17,426 nucleotides of DNA. It comes from Abditibacteriota bacterium. Lineage in GTDB: Bacteria; Armatimonadota; UBA5829. The notes below the pieces were generated by a model that saw only the letters and a list, made by a program, of their open reading frames with translations, had not been told where the DNA came from and ran no database searches. The stretch is taken from assembly GCA_017959625.1 (NCBI GenBank), contig JAGDAG010000014.1, forward strand, positions 1 through 17,426, read 5' to 3'. How positions within the stretch are numbered: the stretch's first letter is position 1; each line of letters begins with the position of its first letter. Of the stretch, positions 6,994 to 15,082 are shown in pieces. The position numbers and the translations under genes were made by a program.

Positions 6994-9375
6994 TTATTCT
7001 TCCACGTTTATACCGCCGCGGCGGCTGCGGACTATGGCTATGCCCAGCAGACAGGCGGCCACTACGCTGACCACCACCCGCACGTAAACGGGAACGGGCA
7101 TAGCGCCGAGGTCGTTCAACACTAGGATCGGGGCAAGCAGCAGAGCCACCAGGTTCATGACCTTGATAAGAGGGTTGATGGCGGGGCCGGCGGTATCCTT
7201 GAAGGGATCGCCCACGGTGTCGCCCACCACGGTAGCCTTGTGCTCTTCGGTGCCTTTGCCTCCGAACAGGCCGTCCTCCACCTTTTTCTTTGCGTTGTCC
7301 CAGAGACCGCCCGCATTGGAAAGCAGAACGGCCAGCAGCTGGCCGGAAAGGATGGCGCCGGCCAAAAAGCCGCCGAGAGCGTCAACGCCAAGAGCAAAGG
7401 CGATGAATATGGGGGAACATACAGCCAGGAGAGCGGGGCTCAAAAGCTCTGTCTGAGCGGCTGCGGGAGAGATCTCCACGCACTTCTGATAATCGGGCTT
7501 TCCTTCGTCGCTGCCGCTTCTGGGGTCGTATTCCATGATGCCCTTTATCTCGCGGAACTGTCTTCTGACCTCGTTCACCAGGTTGAAGGCGGCTCTGTTC
7601 ACGGCGTTGATGGCCATGGAGGAGAACATAAAGGGAATGGCGCCTCCCACCAGAAGGCCTATAAAGATATGGGTCTTGTCAACGGCGATGGCGGTGAGGT
7701 TGGCATCCTCCATAAAGGAGTGGAACAGAGAAACGGCGGCAATGACCGCAGTAGCGATGGCAAGCCCCTTGGTAAGGGCCTTGGTGGTGTTGCCCACGGC
7801 GTCCAGATTTGCAACTATCTGGTGAGCGTTGGGATCCACGTCGGGTTCCTTGAGGGCGCCGGACATCTCGAATACGCCGTTGGCGTTGTCGGAGATAGGA
7901 CCGTAGGTATCCATAGCCAGCATGAAGCCGGTGGTGGAAAGAAGGCCGAGACCGGAGAGGGCCACGCCGTATGCGGCAAGGATGGCGTGCTGCGGGAATA
8001 TGATGGCGGAAGCCAGAACGGCGGCGCCTACCGCAACCAGAGCCCAAACGGCGGATTCAAGTCCGGAACCGAAGCCGGAAAGGATAACGGTAGCGGGGCC
8101 GGTCTTTGCCGAAGCGGCGCACTCCGAAACGGGGCGGCTTTCGGTAGCGGTGTAGTATTTTGTGAGCTGCTCGATGATAAAGGCGAGCACCACGCCGAAC
8201 AGATTGGCAAGAGCGAAGCGCCACCAATCCACAACGGCGCCGTTGATCTCAACGGGCTGCTTCTGGAAAACCACGTACGAAACGGCAAAGAAACCTATGA
8301 TAGCCAGGATACCCGAAAGGATATAACCGCTGGAGATAGGCTTCATGGGGTCGCTTTTTATATCGTCGCTGCCATGCACGGAATAGATGCCGATGATGGA
8401 AGCAAAAACGCCGATGGCGCGGATGAGCAGAGGATAGACCACCATAGCCAGGATGGCAGCCCCCGACGCTCCGGTGGAAGCGGTAGCGGCGCCCAGGATG
8501 ATGGCGGCCACCAGGGTCACTTCGTAGGATTCGAACACGTCTGCGGCCATACCGGCGCAGTCGCCCACGTTGTCGCCCACGTTGTCGGCGATGGTGGCGG
8601 CGTTGCGGGGATCGTCCTCGGGGATATTCTGCTCCACCTTTCCAACCAGGTCGGCGCCCACGTCGGCAGCCTTGGTGTAGATACCGCCGCCGATCCTCAT
8701 GAAGAGAGCGGCCAGACAGCCGCCGAAGCCGAAGCCCACCAGGACCTTCATGCTTTCTTCACGGAAGATGAGGAACAGGAGGCAGGCTCCCAGAAGGCCC
8801 AGGCCTACGGTAGCCATACCGGAAACGGCGCCGGAACGGAAGGCCACGTAAAGGGCCTTTTTGTAGCTGGTAAGAGCGGCGTTGGCAACGCGGCAGTTGG
8901 CCTTTACGGCCATCATCATACCGATAAGGCCCGCGCAATAGGAACAGGCCACGCCCAGAACGAAGGCGATGGCTACGCCTACGTAAAGAGGGATCGCGAT
9001 ATTGAAATCGGAATGATTGTAAAGAGCGTTGCCCTTATACAGGAAAACCATGCCTATGGCTATGAGCAGCACGAACCATATCATGGTCTTTGCCTGCTTT
9101 GACAGATAGGCAACGGCTCCCTCGCGGACTGCGTTGGATACGTTCTGCATACCCACGGAGCCGGGATCTTCCCGGGAAAGGGAATTGAACCAGGCTACGG
9201 CGAATATGACGCCGATCACCGCGCTTATGAAAACTATCCAGATCGAAGGCACCATCCAGCCGAATTCGTCGAACGGCGGCAGAGTGATGGCTTCGCTTGC
9301 AAAAGCGGCTGACGGTATGAGACAGGCCAGCAGCGCCATTGCCGGGAACATGAGTTTTTTTGACAGTGTGCGCAT
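6994..9375 (-). CDS. hppA: Membrane-bound proton-translocating inorganic pyrophosphatase
   Basis: A 793-residue integral membrane pyrophosphatase with about 16 hydrophobic segments. It couples PPi hydrolysis to ion pumping across the cytoplasmic membrane and recycles PPi from biosynthesis. The family signature lies around residues 231-283 (GGGIYTKAADVGADLVGK, then DDPRN and DNVGDNVGDCAGMAADVFE). DTYGPISDNANG is at about 489-500 and DTVGDPFKDTAGPAINPLIK near the C terminus. The motif GNTTKALTKG places lysine K532 where K+-dependent enzymes have alanine, so a K+-independent, probably H+-pumping enzyme is expected; ion specificity is inference. The first 30 residues look like a cleavable or first membrane segment ending in AFASEA. 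A GTG at 9381 abuts the AAGGAGG site, whereas ATG at 9373-9375 has six-base spacing and is preferred. Confidence 0.96.
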   Translation of the reverse strand: MRTLSKKLMFPAMALLACLIPSAAFASEAITLPPFDEFGWMVPSIWIVFISAVIGVIFAVAWFNSLSREDPGSVGMQNVSNAVREGAVAYLSKQAKTMIWFVLLIAIGMVFLYKGNALYNHSDFNIAIPLYVGVAIAFVLGVACSYCAGLIGMMMAVKANCRVANAALTSYKKALYVAFRSGAVSGMATVGLGLLGACLLFLIFREESMKVLVGFGFGGCLAALFMRIGGGIYTKAADVGADLVGKVEQNIPEDDPRNAATIADNVGDNVGDCAGMAADVFESYEVTLVAAIILGAATASTGASGAAILAMVVYPLLIRAIGVFASIIGIYSVHGSDDIKSDPMKPISSGYILSGILAIIGFFAVSYVVFQKQPVEINGAVVDWWRFALANLFGVVLAFIIEQLTKYYTATESRPVSECAASAKTGPATVILSGFGSGLESAVWALVAVGAAVLASAIIFPQHAILAAYGVALSGLGLLSTTGFMLAMDTYGPISDNANGVFEMSGALKEPDVDPNAHQIVANLDAVGNTTKALTKGLAIATAVIAAVSLFHSFMEDANLTAIAVDKTHIFIGLLVGGAIPFMFSSMAINAVNRAAFNLVNEVRRQFREIKGIMEYDPRSGSDEGKPDYQKCVEISPAAAQTELLSPALLAVCSPIFIAFALGVDALGGFLAGAILSGQLLAVLLSNAGGLWDNAKKKVEDGLFGGKGTEEHKATVVGDTVGDPFKDTAGPAINPLIKVMNLVALLLAPILVLNDLGAMPVPVYVRVVVSVVAACLLGIAIVRSRRGGINVEE

Positions 9376-9444
9376 CAGCACCCTCCTTGAATGAAAAGAG
9401 CAAACAAAAAACGCATTGTGCGGTTTTGATTTAGTTCATATAAA

Positions 9445-9473
9445 AGTATACTACATTTAAAAGGTTTTTTCAA
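9445..9473 (-). promoter_or_regulatory. Promoter of hppA
   Basis: Minus-strand TTGAAA (9468-9473), 17-base spacer, TATACT (9445-9450). The leader of about 60 bases contains a tiny 4-bp hairpin (9412-9422) followed by six T's, too weak to call a terminator. No clear terminator separates the upstream beta-mannosidase operon, so some read-through into hppA is possible. Confidence 0.75.
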
Positions 9474-9504
9474 GAACGGAAACGGCATATATCGCCGACG
9501 CCGG

Positions 9505-11961
9505 TCAATAACTGCTTTCATAGGTGTCGGCAAGGGTGAGTACCTCCGCCCTTTCCGCCGCCTCTTCCGGAGAAAGGCCGCCGTCTTCTTCTATATCCAG
9601 CAGATATTCCTTTCCCGGGAGCAGGGTGATGAAATTGCGGCCGAGCCTCACGTATTTGTCCGGCACGTATATATAAGCGTAAAAGGCGGGGACGTCCGTG
9701 GTCACCGCAAGGGCTTTCCCCCGGGCCTTCACGGAGATCTTCGGCTTCCGGGGCTCAAAGTATTTTTCCGGAACGAAAAAGGCCGTTTTGTCCTCCTGCT
9801 CCCCTTCAAAGGACGCTGTGACGAAGCGGCTGTACCTGCCCTCGCCCTTCAGATACTCCGAAAAGTCTTTTTCCAGTATGCACGCCGAGGACATGGGCTC
9901 CGCCGTTCCCCGGACCGCGGTCTCCGCCAGAGTGTTTCCCTCCGTGTCCCGGAGAGCGACCACAACGTTTTTCTCCGCCCTCTGACGGCTGCCGTTGGTG
10001 AGGTGCGCCTTTACCGACGTACCGGATTCCTCCAGAGACAGCAGCACCGGGGCAAAAAACTCCCGGGCAAAATACATCAGGGCCTTCCAGCGCCCGCCGT
10101 ATTCCATGGCTGCCCCGCTGACGGTGGGCCAGCAGTCGTTGAGCTGCCACACCAGCACCCCCATGCAGCGGAAGCCGTTCAGGTTCCGCCGCCAGTGCTC
10201 GGCGCCGCACCTCATGGCGCAGGCGTGCACCAGCTGGGTGACGTATATATACGACTTTATATCCTTCGGCATGCGGAAATATCTGCCCACGTAATACATC
10301 AGGTCCTCGTCTCCCGTAGGGTCCTTCTGGTGGGCGTGCATGACGCGGGAAAAGATCTGCCTGTCTTCCGGCAGGGAAAAGCTTTTCACCTGCTCCCAGG
10401 AGGGCCAGGACTGCAGCCCGAATTCGGTCATGATCCGGGGAAACAGCTTTCTGTATTCGGTATAGGGCTTTTTTCCGTGCCACACGTCCCAGTAGTGGGT
10501 GTCTCCCGAAGTCTCCGAATTGGGGTCGCCCCCTTCTTCGTCAAAGGGCGAAGCGGGCAGATAGGTCCGCCCCGGATCCTCCCTTTCGCAGACGTCCTTT
10601 ATCAGGCCGTAAAACAGCCGGCGGTAGTCTTTTCTGCAGGCGGCGTTGGTCTCCCGCGAAGGCCAGTTTCCGCCGTAGAGGAACATCTCCAGCTCGTTGT
10701 TGCCGCACCACAGGGCGATACAGGCGTGATGCTGCAGCCTGCGGATATTGTCCTCCGCCTCCGCTTCGTATTCTCCCATAAGCTCCTCCGTCATGGGATA
10801 ATGGCAGCAGGCGTACATAAAATCCTGCCATACCAGTATGCCCAGCCGGTCGCAGACGTCGTAAAAACAGTCCTTTTCGTAATAGGCTCCGCCCCAGGCA
10901 CGTATCATGTTCATATGGCAGCAAACGGCTGACCGCAGCAGCTTTTCGTAATCCTCTTCCCGGAGGCGGGACGGGAACTGGTCCGCCGGCACGTAATCCG
11001 CGCCTTTGGCAAAAACCGGGCGGCCGTTCACCCGCAGAAAGAAGGTGCGCCCCCATTCGTCCTTTTCCCTTACTATCTCTATGCGGCGGAGGCCGGCGTT
11101 TATCTCTTTTTCGTCAAGGGGGGCGGCTTCTTCCCCCGCCCATACCTTCACCCTGTAAAGAGGCTGCTCTCCTTCTCCCGCGGGATACCAGAGCCGGGGC
11201 TCCGGTATATCGAAGGAAGCCTTTCCTCCGGGGCAGGCCTTCGTCTCCAGCAGCGTTCCCTCCGGATCGTAAAGGGCCGCCGTCAGGCTGCAGCCGGGAA
11301 CGAATTCCCGGACGCGCGCCGTTACGTCCAGCCGGCAGCGGGAAATGCCTTCCGGAAAAACGCTTTCGGCAAATACGTCCTCCAGCTTCAGGGCTTCATA
11401 GGCGCATATCCTTATGTCCTGCCAGATGCCCATAGTGGGTATCTGCGGGCCCCAGTCCCAGCCGGACTGATACACCGCCTTCCGCAGCTGCTCGCTGCCA
11501 GGCAGGGAAAAGCCCAGGTTCGCCCCCCTGTTTTCCCCGGCATGCCTGCGGCAGTATTCCGAAGAGGAAGCAAACGTTATCTCTATTTTGTTCTCCCCTT
11601 CCCTTGCGGCGCCGGAGATATCGAAGGAATAACGGCGGAACATATTTTTGGTTTCGGCTATAAGGACGCCGTTCAGATATATCTTTGCCAGAGTGTCAAG
11701 GCCGTCGCATTCCAGCAGCAGGGCCTTTGCCCCGGTGAACTCCCGGGGCAGAACGAAGCTGCGGCTAAAGGAATAGTCCGCATCGCAGATCCATTTTTCG
11801 GCAAACTCGTTGTCCCGGTAAAAAGCGCCCTTTGTCAGCCCCGCCGCCTCCAGGTCGGTATGCACGCAGCCCGGCACCCTGGCTTCCACGTCTATATCCC
11901 CCGGGGGAACGGGAGTAAGGTTCCGCAGCCGCCAGGCGCCGCAGAGAGAAAGCTGTTTCAT
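9505..11961 (-). CDS. GH2 beta-mannosidase, second (divergent) paralogue
   Basis: An 818-residue retaining beta-mannosidase-type enzyme of GH2, expected to release mannose from the non-reducing end of beta-mannosides. No signal peptide, so cytoplasmic. Domain order: sugar-binding jelly roll (about 1-190, with GWDWGPQIPTMGIW), Ig-like sandwich (190-295), TIM barrel (about 300-640) and C-terminal beta domains. The acid/base is E423 in LWCGNNE and the nucleophile is E513 in MTEFGLQS. GADYVPADQFPSR and VWQLNDCWP are typical of beta-mannosidases. It is a tandem paralogue of the preceding gene, roughly half identical by eye. Two otherwise shared active-site-region motifs are altered: AWGGAYYE in place of IWGGGLYE, and WPTVSGA (G616) where the partner has WPVSSWA. 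Linkage preference may therefore differ. ATG at 11961 with GGAGG seven bases upstream, 15 bases after the partner's stop. Confidence 0.93.
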   Translation of the reverse strand: MKQLSLCGAWRLRNLTPVPPGDIDVEARVPGCVHTDLEAAGLTKGAFYRDNEFAEKWICDADYSFSRSFVLPREFTGAKALLLECDGLDTLAKIYLNGVLIAETKNMFRRYSFDISGAAREGENKIEITFASSSEYCRRHAGENRGANLGFSLPGSEQLRKAVYQSGWDWGPQIPTMGIWQDIRICAYEALKLEDVFAESVFPEGISRCRLDVTARVREFVPGCSLTAALYDPEGTLLETKACPGGKASFDIPEPRLWYPAGEGEQPLYRVKVWAGEEAAPLDEKEINAGLRRIEIVREKDEWGRTFFLRVNGRPVFAKGADYVPADQFPSRLREEDYEKLLRSAVCCHMNMIRAWGGAYYEKDCFYDVCDRLGILVWQDFMYACCHYPMTEELMGEYEAEAEDNIRRLQHHACIALWCGNNELEMFLYGGNWPSRETNAACRKDYRRLFYGLIKDVCEREDPGRTYLPASPFDEEGGDPNSETSGDTHYWDVWHGKKPYTEYRKLFPRIMTEFGLQSWPSWEQVKSFSLPEDRQIFSRVMHAHQKDPTGDEDLMYYVGRYFRMPKDIKSYIYVTQLVHACAMRCGAEHWRRNLNGFRCMGVLVWQLNDCWPTVSGAAMEYGGRWKALMYFAREFFAPVLLSLEESGTSVKAHLTNGSRQRAEKNVVVALRDTEGNTLAETAVRGTAEPMSSACILEKDFSEYLKGEGRYSRFVTASFEGEQEDKTAFFVPEKYFEPRKPKISVKARGKALAVTTDVPAFYAYIYVPDKYVRLGRNFITLLPGKEYLLDIEEDGGLSPEEAAERAEVLTLADTYESSY

Positions 11962-11976
11962 ATACGCGCCTCCATT

Positions 11977-14424
11977 TTAATAACTGTGGGCCAGGTCGAA
12001 TATCTTCAGCCCCGATACCATTTCCTCCGGGGAAAGGCCGCCGTCCTTTACCGGCCGGAAAACGTATTTTCTGCCGGGAAGCATGGAGATATAGTTTTTG
12101 TCGAACCGCACGCCGCTGTCCGGCGCCTGCAGGCAAACGTAAAAGGCGGGAACGTCGGTCTCCGCGACGATATGGTCCTTTCCGGCGCTCACGGCAAACC
12201 GGGGCAGCGGGAGCTCCATATACTTTGCCGGAGCAAAAAAGGCGGTCTTCGGAGTCCCGCCCTCCGTTTCCGCGGCAAGGAACACCCTGTATCTGCCGTC
12301 TCCCTCCAGGTATTTCTTCATATCCACCGTTCCGCAGACTGCGCTGCCGAAGGCGGGAGCGGAGGCGGTAAACCGTTTTTCCTCAAGGATCCTGCCGTCG
12401 GTGTCCATCACGGTATATACCGCGCTTTTCTCCGCAGCCTCCCCGGTGTCGTTGGTGAGGCTCAAAAGCGCCACGTCTTCTTTTTCCTCTATGCTCAGGA
12501 GCACCGGGGCAAAAAACTCCTTCGCCATATAGTGGCAGGCCTTCCAGCGGCCCCCGTATTCCAGGGAAGCCCAGCTGGACACGGGCCAGCAGTCGTTGAG
12601 CTGCCAGTAAAGGGCGCCCATGCAGCGGTGATCGTTCCTGTTGCGGCGCCAGTGCTCCGCTCCGTAGCGCATGGCGTCCCCGTGGAGGAGCTGGCTGATG
12701 TATATATAGTTCTCAAAGTCCCGGGGAAGCTTGTAGTTTTTGCTGATGTAATAGACGATGGCTTCGTCGCCGGTCCTGTTCTTCTGGTGGCAGTTCATTA
12801 TCCGGGAAAAGATCACTCTGTCCTCCGGCTCCGTCACCGGCTTCAGGGTCTCCGGGGAAGGCACCGACTGAAAACCGAACTCGCTCATGAAGCGGGGAAA
12901 ATGCTTTCTGTATTCGGTGAAGGGCTTTCTGCCGTGCCACACCTCCCAGTAGTGGGAATCCCCGGAGCCTTCGCCGTTGGGGTCTTCGAATATCTTTTCC
13001 GAAAAAGGCGAAGCGGGCACGTAGGTCCTGGAGGGGTCCTCCCTTTTCGCCACGTCTGCCAGCAGGCCGTAATAAAGCTCTTCGAATTCCCGGCGGCACC
13101 TTTCGTTGGTTTCCGGCCCCGGCCATCCGCCGGCCAGCTGCCATTCCAGCTCGTTGTTTCCGCACCAAAGGGCGATGCAGGCGTGGTGCTGCAGGCGCCG
13201 CAGGTTGTCCTCCGTCTCTTTTTCGTATTCCTCCATGAGCTCCTCCGTCACGGGATAGTGGGAGCAGGCAAACATGAAATCGTGCCATATAAGGAGCCCC
13301 AGCTCGTCGCAGATATCGTAAAACGCATCCGCTTCGTAAAGGCCGCCGCCCCATATCCGCAGGCAGTTCATATTCGCTTCCGCGGCGCTTTCAAGGATGT
13401 CTCTGTAATCCTCTTCGGAGACCCTTGAAGGAAACTGGTCCGCGGGGACGTAATCGGCGCCCTTGGCAAAAACGGGGCTGCCGTTCACCCTGATATAAAG
13501 AGTGCGGCCCCATTTGTCCCTGTCCTGCACCACCTCCAGGCGGCGGATGCCCGTCCGCACGGTTTTTCCGCTTTCCGCCTCGCCTCCGCTCAAAGCCTGT
13601 ACCGAAACGGAATAAAGGGGCTGCTTTCCCAGGCCCGCGGGCTGCCACAGCTCCGGCTCCGCCACGGCAAAGGAGGTCTTCTTCCCGCCGGCGGAAAGGG
13701 TCCTGAAGTCCAGAGGGGAGCCGTCCGGAGCGAAAAGGGTGACCACGTATATTCCGCCGGAGGAAAACTCCCGGCTCAGGATCTCCACGTCCAGGATGGC
13801 GTTTTTATAGTCGGCGCTCAGGGTCTGGAAGATCTTCACGTCCTCTATTTTTGCAAAGGAATAAGCGCCGATGCGGATATCTCTCCATATCCCCATAGTG
13901 GGTATCTGCGGGCCCCAGTCCCAGCCGGCCTGGGAATGGCATTTCCTCAGCTGTTCGCTGCCGGGGAGGGAGTCCCCGGCGGTATGGCCGTTGTTTTTGC
14001 CGGCGTGTTCCTCAAAATATCTGCCCGGAGAAGCGAAGTCTATCCTTATGCGGTTTTCCCCCGCCCGGACAAACTCAGTCACGTCGAAAGCGTAGCGGCG
14101 GAACATATTTTTGGTGCGGGCGACGCTGCTGCCGTTGATATAGATCTCCGCCAGGGTATCCAGGCCTTCGCACTCCAGAAGCAGGGTCCTGCCCGCAGGC
14201 GTTTCTCCGGCGGAAAAGCTGCGTTCGTAGGAATAATCGGCCATATATACCCATTTGTCTTTGTATTCGTTGTCGCGGTAAAAGGGGTCGCCGATGACCC
14301 CGGCAGCCATGAGGTCCGTGTGGACGCAGCCGGGGACCGCGGCGGGGACGCTGATATCCCCTTTGGGGGTCGGCGATACGGAGCGGAGGGTCCACTCTCC
14401 GTTAAGGTCAATGATGTTATTCAT
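11977..14424 (-). CDS. GH2 beta-mannosidase, first (canonical) paralogue
   Basis: An 815-residue GH2 enzyme with the complete beta-mannosidase pattern: jelly roll (about 1-190, GWDWGPQIPTMGIW), Ig-like domain, TIM barrel (about 300-640), C-terminal beta domains. The acid/base is E425 in LWCGNNE and the nucleophile is E515 in MSEFGFQS. RIWGGGLYE, IWHDFMFACSHYP and WQLNDCWPVSSW (W618) match what is expected of active members. It lacks a signal peptide and should hydrolyse manno-oligosaccharides in the cytoplasm. The ATG at 14422-14424 overlaps the last eight bases of the acetyltransferase gene and has GAGGAGG six bases upstream, so translation is probably coupled. It is followed by its paralogue after 15 bases. 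Both probably come from an old tandem duplication. Other GH2 activities (beta-galactosidase, glucuronidase) are unlikely given these motifs. Confidence 0.95.
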   Translation of the reverse strand: MNNIIDLNGEWTLRSVSPTPKGDISVPAAVPGCVHTDLMAAGVIGDPFYRDNEYKDKWVYMADYSYERSFSAGETPAGRTLLLECEGLDTLAEIYINGSSVARTKNMFRRYAFDVTEFVRAGENRIRIDFASPGRYFEEHAGKNNGHTAGDSLPGSEQLRKCHSQAGWDWGPQIPTMGIWRDIRIGAYSFAKIEDVKIFQTLSADYKNAILDVEILSREFSSGGIYVVTLFAPDGSPLDFRTLSAGGKKTSFAVAEPELWQPAGLGKQPLYSVSVQALSGGEAESGKTVRTGIRRLEVVQDRDKWGRTLYIRVNGSPVFAKGADYVPADQFPSRVSEEDYRDILESAAEANMNCLRIWGGGLYEADAFYDICDELGLLIWHDFMFACSHYPVTEELMEEYEKETEDNLRRLQHHACIALWCGNNELEWQLAGGWPGPETNERCRREFEELYYGLLADVAKREDPSRTYVPASPFSEKIFEDPNGEGSGDSHYWEVWHGRKPFTEYRKHFPRFMSEFGFQSVPSPETLKPVTEPEDRVIFSRIMNCHQKNRTGDEAIVYYISKNYKLPRDFENYIYISQLLHGDAMRYGAEHWRRNRNDHRCMGALYWQLNDCWPVSSWASLEYGGRWKACHYMAKEFFAPVLLSIEEKEDVALLSLTNDTGEAAEKSAVYTVMDTDGRILEEKRFTASAPAFGSAVCGTVDMKKYLEGDGRYRVFLAAETEGGTPKTAFFAPAKYMELPLPRFAVSAGKDHIVAETDVPAFYVCLQAPDSGVRFDKNYISMLPGRKYVFRPVKDGGLSPEEMVSGLKIFDLAHSY

Positions 14425-14956
14425 CTGTTTCCTCCTCGGGCACGGGAAAAGTGACGTACCCCTCGGTGGCGTTTTCCCTGGGGATGATCCGGCAGGGGTT
14501 GCCCATGACTATGGAATGGGACGGCACGTCGCAGTTGACGAAGGAATTGGGGGCGATGAGCACGTCGTCGCCTATATGGATCCTTCCCACTACCATGGCG
14601 CCGGGGCCTACCCAGACACGGTTGCCCAGGATGGGAGCCCCTTTTCTTTTGCCCCTGTTCTCCTGGCCTATGGCCGCGAACTGGTGCAGGGTCACGTTGT
14701 CTCCCAGCACGGCGGCTGCGTTGACTCCCACGCCGTAAGCGTGGATCAGGCACAAGCCCCTGCCGATCTTGGTCTGGGGCCACATCAGGATAAAATATTT
14801 TTTGCGCAAAATGCTGAAAAGAGCGCTGTAAAAACGCCTCTCCACAGGATTTTTGGCATATTGCGCCTTGCGCAGAGAGATATGAAACAGCCTGAGCCAG
14901 GGGGTAAGGACCTCGTAGCGGGACAGGTCCTCGGCAATGAGTTTTTTTGTATCCAT
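14417..14956 (-). CDS. Hexapeptide-repeat O-acetyltransferase, serine acetyltransferase-like
   Basis: A 179-residue cytoplasmic protein with a short alpha-helical N terminus (1-60) and a left-handed beta-helix of hexapeptide repeats (about 62-155). It uses acetyl-CoA by family. The repeats read IGRGLCLIHAYGVGVN, LGDNVTLHQFAAIG, LGNRVWVGPGAMVVGRIHIG and VLIAPNSFV, then VPSHSIVMGNPCRII. H72 and H91 are the candidate catalytic histidines. The pattern is that of CysE-type serine acetyltransferases, but the protein is much shorter than CysE, and similar short members acetylate sugars in polysaccharide pathways. The frame is open upstream, but ATG at 14954-14956 has AAGGA six bases before it and a promoter ahead, and translation before it is not protein-like. 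It is the first gene of the beta-mannosidase operon and overlaps it by eight bases. Either cysteine synthesis or sugar acetylation is possible. Confidence 0.85.
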   Translation of the reverse strand: MDTKKLIAEDLSRYEVLTPWLRLFHISLRKAQYAKNPVERRFYSALFSILRKKYFILMWPQTKIGRGLCLIHAYGVGVNAAAVLGDNVTLHQFAAIGQENRGKRKGAPILGNRVWVGPGAMVVGRIHIGDDVLIAPNSFVNCDVPSHSIVMGNPCRIIPRENATEGYVTFPVPEEETDE

Positions 14957-14989
14957 AACGTTTCCTTGTCTGATGGTATATTCACTATT

Positions 14990-14998
14990 ATTATAGCA
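14990..14998 (-). promoter_or_regulatory. Extended -10 promoter of the acetyltransferase/beta-mannosidase operon
   Basis: Minus-strand TGCTATAAT, a perfect extended -10, about 35 bases before the acetyltransferase ATG. The expected -35 position is GC-only sequence with no match, so an activator or the extended element must suffice. Confidence 0.65.
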
Positions 14999-15001
14999 CA
15001 G

Positions 15002-15014
15002 CCCGGCTCCCGGG
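15002..15014. promoter_or_regulatory. Small inverted repeat between divergent promoters, possible operator
   Basis: CCCGG-CTC-CCGGG, a 5-bp inverted repeat with a 3-base spacer, lies between the two opposed extended -10 elements, where both -35 regions would fall. It could bind a shared regulator. The repeat is short and GC-only in a GC-rich genome, so chance is quite possible. Confidence 0.25.
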
Positions 15015-15036
15015 GGGCGCGGCAAGGCGGATTTTG

Positions 15037-15045
15037 TGTTATAAT
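15037..15045 (+). promoter_or_regulatory. Extended -10 promoter of the GH5-like gene
   Basis: TGTTATAAT on the plus strand, about 37 bases upstream of the GH5-like ATG, with no recognisable -35. It stands back to back with the acetyltransferase promoter, the two -10 hexamers being 44 bases apart. Confidence 0.6.
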
Positions 15046-15082
15046 AAATATACATATACATTTTTAAAGCGAGGCCGCATTT

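Noticed and set aside
7240..9102. 620-codon open frame opposite hppA
   Set aside because: Complementary register of hppA, low-complexity Gly/His/Ala composition and no family motif.
9406..9422. Possible attenuator hairpin in the hppA leader
   Set aside because: The stem is only 4 bp with a 3-base loop, so it is too weak despite the six following T's.
11542..13428. 628-codon open frame opposite the two beta-mannosidases
   Set aside because: It crosses the junction of two certain genes in their complementary register, and it has no protein-like features.
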